Shown here: piece by piece, positions 5,960 through 7,481 of the stretch | Layout of the letters: the number at the start of each line of letters is the position of its first letter | How positions within the stretch are numbered: position 1 is the first letter of the stretch | NCBI GenBank assembly: GCA_011390055.1 | Contig: JAABTC010000080.1 | Coordinates: 1 to 7,481, forward strand | From: Burkholderiales bacterium | Lineage (GTDB): Bacteria; Pseudomonadota; Gammaproteobacteria; Burkholderiales; Burkholderiaceae_C | Direction: 5' to 3' | Length of the DNA stretch: 7,481 bases | Made by a program: the position numbers and the translations under genes | Notes under the pieces: generated by a model | What the model was told of the DNA's origin: nothing | What the model saw: only the letters and a program-made list of their open reading frames with translations | Databases searched by the model: none

Positions 5960-6703
5960 ATGTTTGCGACCATCTCGCCCGACGCCGGCGGCGCTCCGCT
6001 CTACCGGGTGGCCAAGCGCGCCCTGTTGCAAGCCATCGAGGCCGGGCAGTGCCCGCCCGGCAGCACCCTGCCGAACGAAGCCTCGCTGGCCGCGGCCTTC
6101 GGCATCTCGATCGGCACCTTGCGGCATGCGGTCGATGAACTCGTCGCCGAGCACATCCTGGTGCGCCGGCAAGGCCGCGGCACCTTCGTCGCCACCCACA
6201 ACGCAGACCGTTTCCTGTTCCAGTTCTTCCACGTCGAGCGCAGCGACGGGCGGCGTGAAGCGCCGGTGGTGGAGCTGCTGGGGTTCGAACGCACCAAGCT
6301 TGACGAGGAGGCCGCCACGGCCCTGCGCGTGCGCAGCGGCGAGGCGGCCATCGAGATCCACAACCGGTTGTCGCTGCAGGGCCGGCCGGTGGTGCACGAC
6401 CTTCTGTTGCTGCCCGCGGCGCTGTTCAAGGGCCTGACCGAGAAGCGCCTGCGTGAACGACCCAGCACCCTGTACCACCTGTACCAGACCGAGTTCGCCA
6501 TCACCGTGGTGCGGGCCGAGGAGCGCCTGCGCGCCTGCGCCGCCGACCGCGCCGCGGCCCGCACCCTCGGTGTGGCGCCGGGTGCCCCGGTGCTGCAGGT
6601 GCGCCGCACCGCGCTCACCTTCAACGACAAGCCGGTCGAATTTCGCGTCTCCACCGTGAACAGCGCGCAGCACGACTACGTGAACCTCGTCAGCCGGCCG
6701 TGA
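5960..6703 (+). CDS. GntR-family (HutC-type) regulator with UTRA domain
   Basis: Transcription factor of 247 residues. Residues 12-78 form the GntR winged helix-turn-helix: PLYRVAKRALLQAI, GSTLPNEASLAAAFGISIGTLRHAVDELVAEHIL, and the wing RRQGRGTFV. Residues of about 95-243 form a UTRA ligand-binding domain (VVELLGFER, ALRVRSGEAAIEIHNRLSLQGRPVVHDLLLLP, the LYHLYQTEFAITVVRAEERL segment, and the C-terminal LQVRRTALTFNDKPVEFRVS strand pair). UTRA domains bind small metabolites, and this one most likely senses sulfolactate or a pathway intermediate. It diverges from suyA across 96 bp that carry the suyA promoter and an inverted repeat, the normal layout for a local regulator. ATG 5960 is chosen because the winged helix begins about a dozen residues in; there is no Shine-Dalgarno sequence. 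A name such as suyR would be reasonable but is not established here. Confidence 0.92.
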   Translation: MFATISPDAGGAPLYRVAKRALLQAIEAGQCPPGSTLPNEASLAAAFGISIGTLRHAVDELVAEHILVRRQGRGTFVATHNADRFLFQFFHVERSDGRREAPVVELLGFERTKLDEEAATALRVRSGEAAIEIHNRLSLQGRPVVHDLLLLPAALFKGLTEKRLRERPSTLYHLYQTEFAITVVRAEERLRACAADRAAARTLGVAPGAPVLQVRRTALTFNDKPVEFRVSTVNSAQHDYVNLVSRP

Positions 6704-6732
6704 CGGGCGCAGCGAGCGGCTAAGCTCGGGCC

Positions 6733-7481
6733 ATGTCGACCTCCCCTGCCCCACCCCCACTGGCCGTGCGCAACTTTCCGAGCGCGCAGGAAGAAGCCGC
6801 GGCGGTCGTGCCGACGCCGCGTTACGACGGCCCCGACAGCAGCTACCGCCTGGCCTTCACCGACACGCCGTTCCTGCTGCGCGAAGAGCTGCGGCCAGTG
6901 CGCATGCAGCTCGAGCTGTTGAAGCCAGAGATGGTGCTGGCCGAAGAAGGCATCGGCGCCACCGTGGTCATCTTCGGCAGCGCACGCCTGTTGCCCCAGG
7001 CGGTCGCCGCCCAGCAACTGGCCGATGCCGAGGCGGGCGACGACAGCGTCGCCGTCGCACGAGCGCGTGTCGCGTTGCGCATGTCGGTCTACTACGAACA
7101 GGCGCGCGAGTTCGCCGCGCTGGTCACGCGGGCCAACCAGCACATGGAAGAAAAGGTGGTGGTGGTCACCGGCGGCGGCCCCGGCATCATGGAAGCCGGC
7201 AACCGCGGCGCCATGGAGGCCGGCGGCCCGAGCATCGGCCTGAACATCGTGCTGCCGCACGAACAGGAGCCCAACGCCTACATCACGCCGCGGCTGTGCT
7301 TCCAGTTCCACTACTTCGCGTTGCGCAAGATGCACTTCCTGATGCGCTCGGTGGCGCTGGTGTGCTTTCCCGGCGGTTTCGGCACGCTCGACGAGTTGTT
7401 CGAGGTGATGACGCTGACGCAGACCGGCAAGGTGCGCAAGCGCCCGATCGTGCTGGTCGGGCGCGAGTTCTGGAGCAAGCT
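6733..7481 (+). CDS. LOG-family protein (TIGR00730-type putative phosphoribohydrolase), 3' end cut off
   Basis: Rossmann-like nucleotide-binding protein of the LOG ('lysine decarboxylase-like') family. Characterised members hydrolyse cytokinin riboside 5'-monophosphates or AMP to free the base. The 249 visible codons open with a Pro/Ala-rich stretch, then show the first strand ATVVIFGSAR (76-85), GGGPGIMEAGNRGAMEAGG (147-165), FALRKM with the likely catalytic R198, and the family hallmark PGGFGTLDE (213-221, E221). Compared with the short plant-type LOG proteins of about 190 residues, it has a roughly 70-residue N-terminal extension and a helical insert at about 86-140, as in the longer proteobacterial group. 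The old label lysine decarboxylase is a misannotation. ATG 6733 lacks a Shine-Dalgarno sequence; a TAAGCT hexamer at 6721-6726 and a small CGAGC/GCTCG hairpin (6713-6728) lie just before it. It follows the GntR-type gene by 29 bp on the same strand and may be co-transcribed, but a role in sulfolactate use is not evident. Confidence 0.88.
   Translation, partial: MSTSPAPPPLAVRNFPSAQEEAAAVVPTPRYDGPDSSYRLAFTDTPFLLREELRPVRMQLELLKPEMVLAEEGIGATVVIFGSARLLPQAVAAQQLADAEAGDDSVAVARARVALRMSVYYEQAREFAALVTRANQHMEEKVVVVTGGGPGIMEAGNRGAMEAGGPSIGLNIVLPHEQEPNAYITPRLCFQFHYFALRKMHFLMRSVALVCFPGGFGTLDELFEVMTLTQTGKVRKRPIVLVGREFWSK

Noticed and set aside
6688..6705. CGTCA/TGACG inverted repeat at the gntR stop as an intrinsic terminator
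   Set aside because: The stem is only five base pairs with an eight-base loop and no T-run follows.
1..7481. Defence system, mobile element, CRISPR array, tRNA or other RNA gene
   Set aside because: No transposase, integrase, spaced direct repeats or recognisable structured RNA was seen; nearly all of the window is explained by metabolic, transport and regulatory genes.

Overview
This is GC-rich DNA with tightly packed genes. Codon usage is strongly G/C at third positions, and the protein families are typical of Burkholderiales (Betaproteobacteria). That placement is an inference from composition and protein resemblance. The window shows no RNA gene, mobile element, CRISPR array or repeat cluster, and no gene-free stretch longer than 153 bp.

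Layout, left to right. (1) Positions 1-1240, minus strand: two tandem TauC/SsuC-type ABC importer permeases joined by a TGATG stop/start overlap; the second runs off the left edge. (2) Positions 1241-1393: a divergent control region holding a perfect 14-bp LacI-type palindrome, a second copy matching it at 11 of 14 positions, and a weaker third copy. (3) Positions 1394-2434, plus strand: a LacI-family regulator. (4) Positions 5863-2461, minus strand: a compact four-gene operon read as suyA-suyB-slcC-comC. (5) Positions 5864-5959: a 96-bp divergent control region with a strong sigma70-like promoter for suyA and an inverted repeat. (6) Positions 5960-6703, plus strand: a GntR/HutC-type regulator with a UTRA sensor domain. 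(7) Position 6733 to the right edge, plus strand: a LOG-family phosphoribohydrolase, truncated by the window.

The core biology is degradation of the C3 organosulfonate 3-sulfolactate. SlcC would oxidise (S)-sulfolactate to 3-sulfopyruvate. ComC would reduce that to (R)-sulfolactate, so the pair acts as a two-enzyme racemase. SuyAB would then cleave (R)-sulfolactate to pyruvate and sulfite. Pyruvate enters central metabolism. Sulfite must be exported, oxidised or assimilated by genes that are not in this window.

The GntR-type protein is the likely sensor for the operon. The permeases carry their own LacI-type switch. Their family includes sulfonate importers, so they are a candidate but unproven uptake route for the substrate. 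The pathway itself is known. The less described parts are the two control regions, the paired LacI operators, the apparent leaderless starts of the plus-strand genes, and the possible link between the LacI-controlled importer and sulfolactate use.
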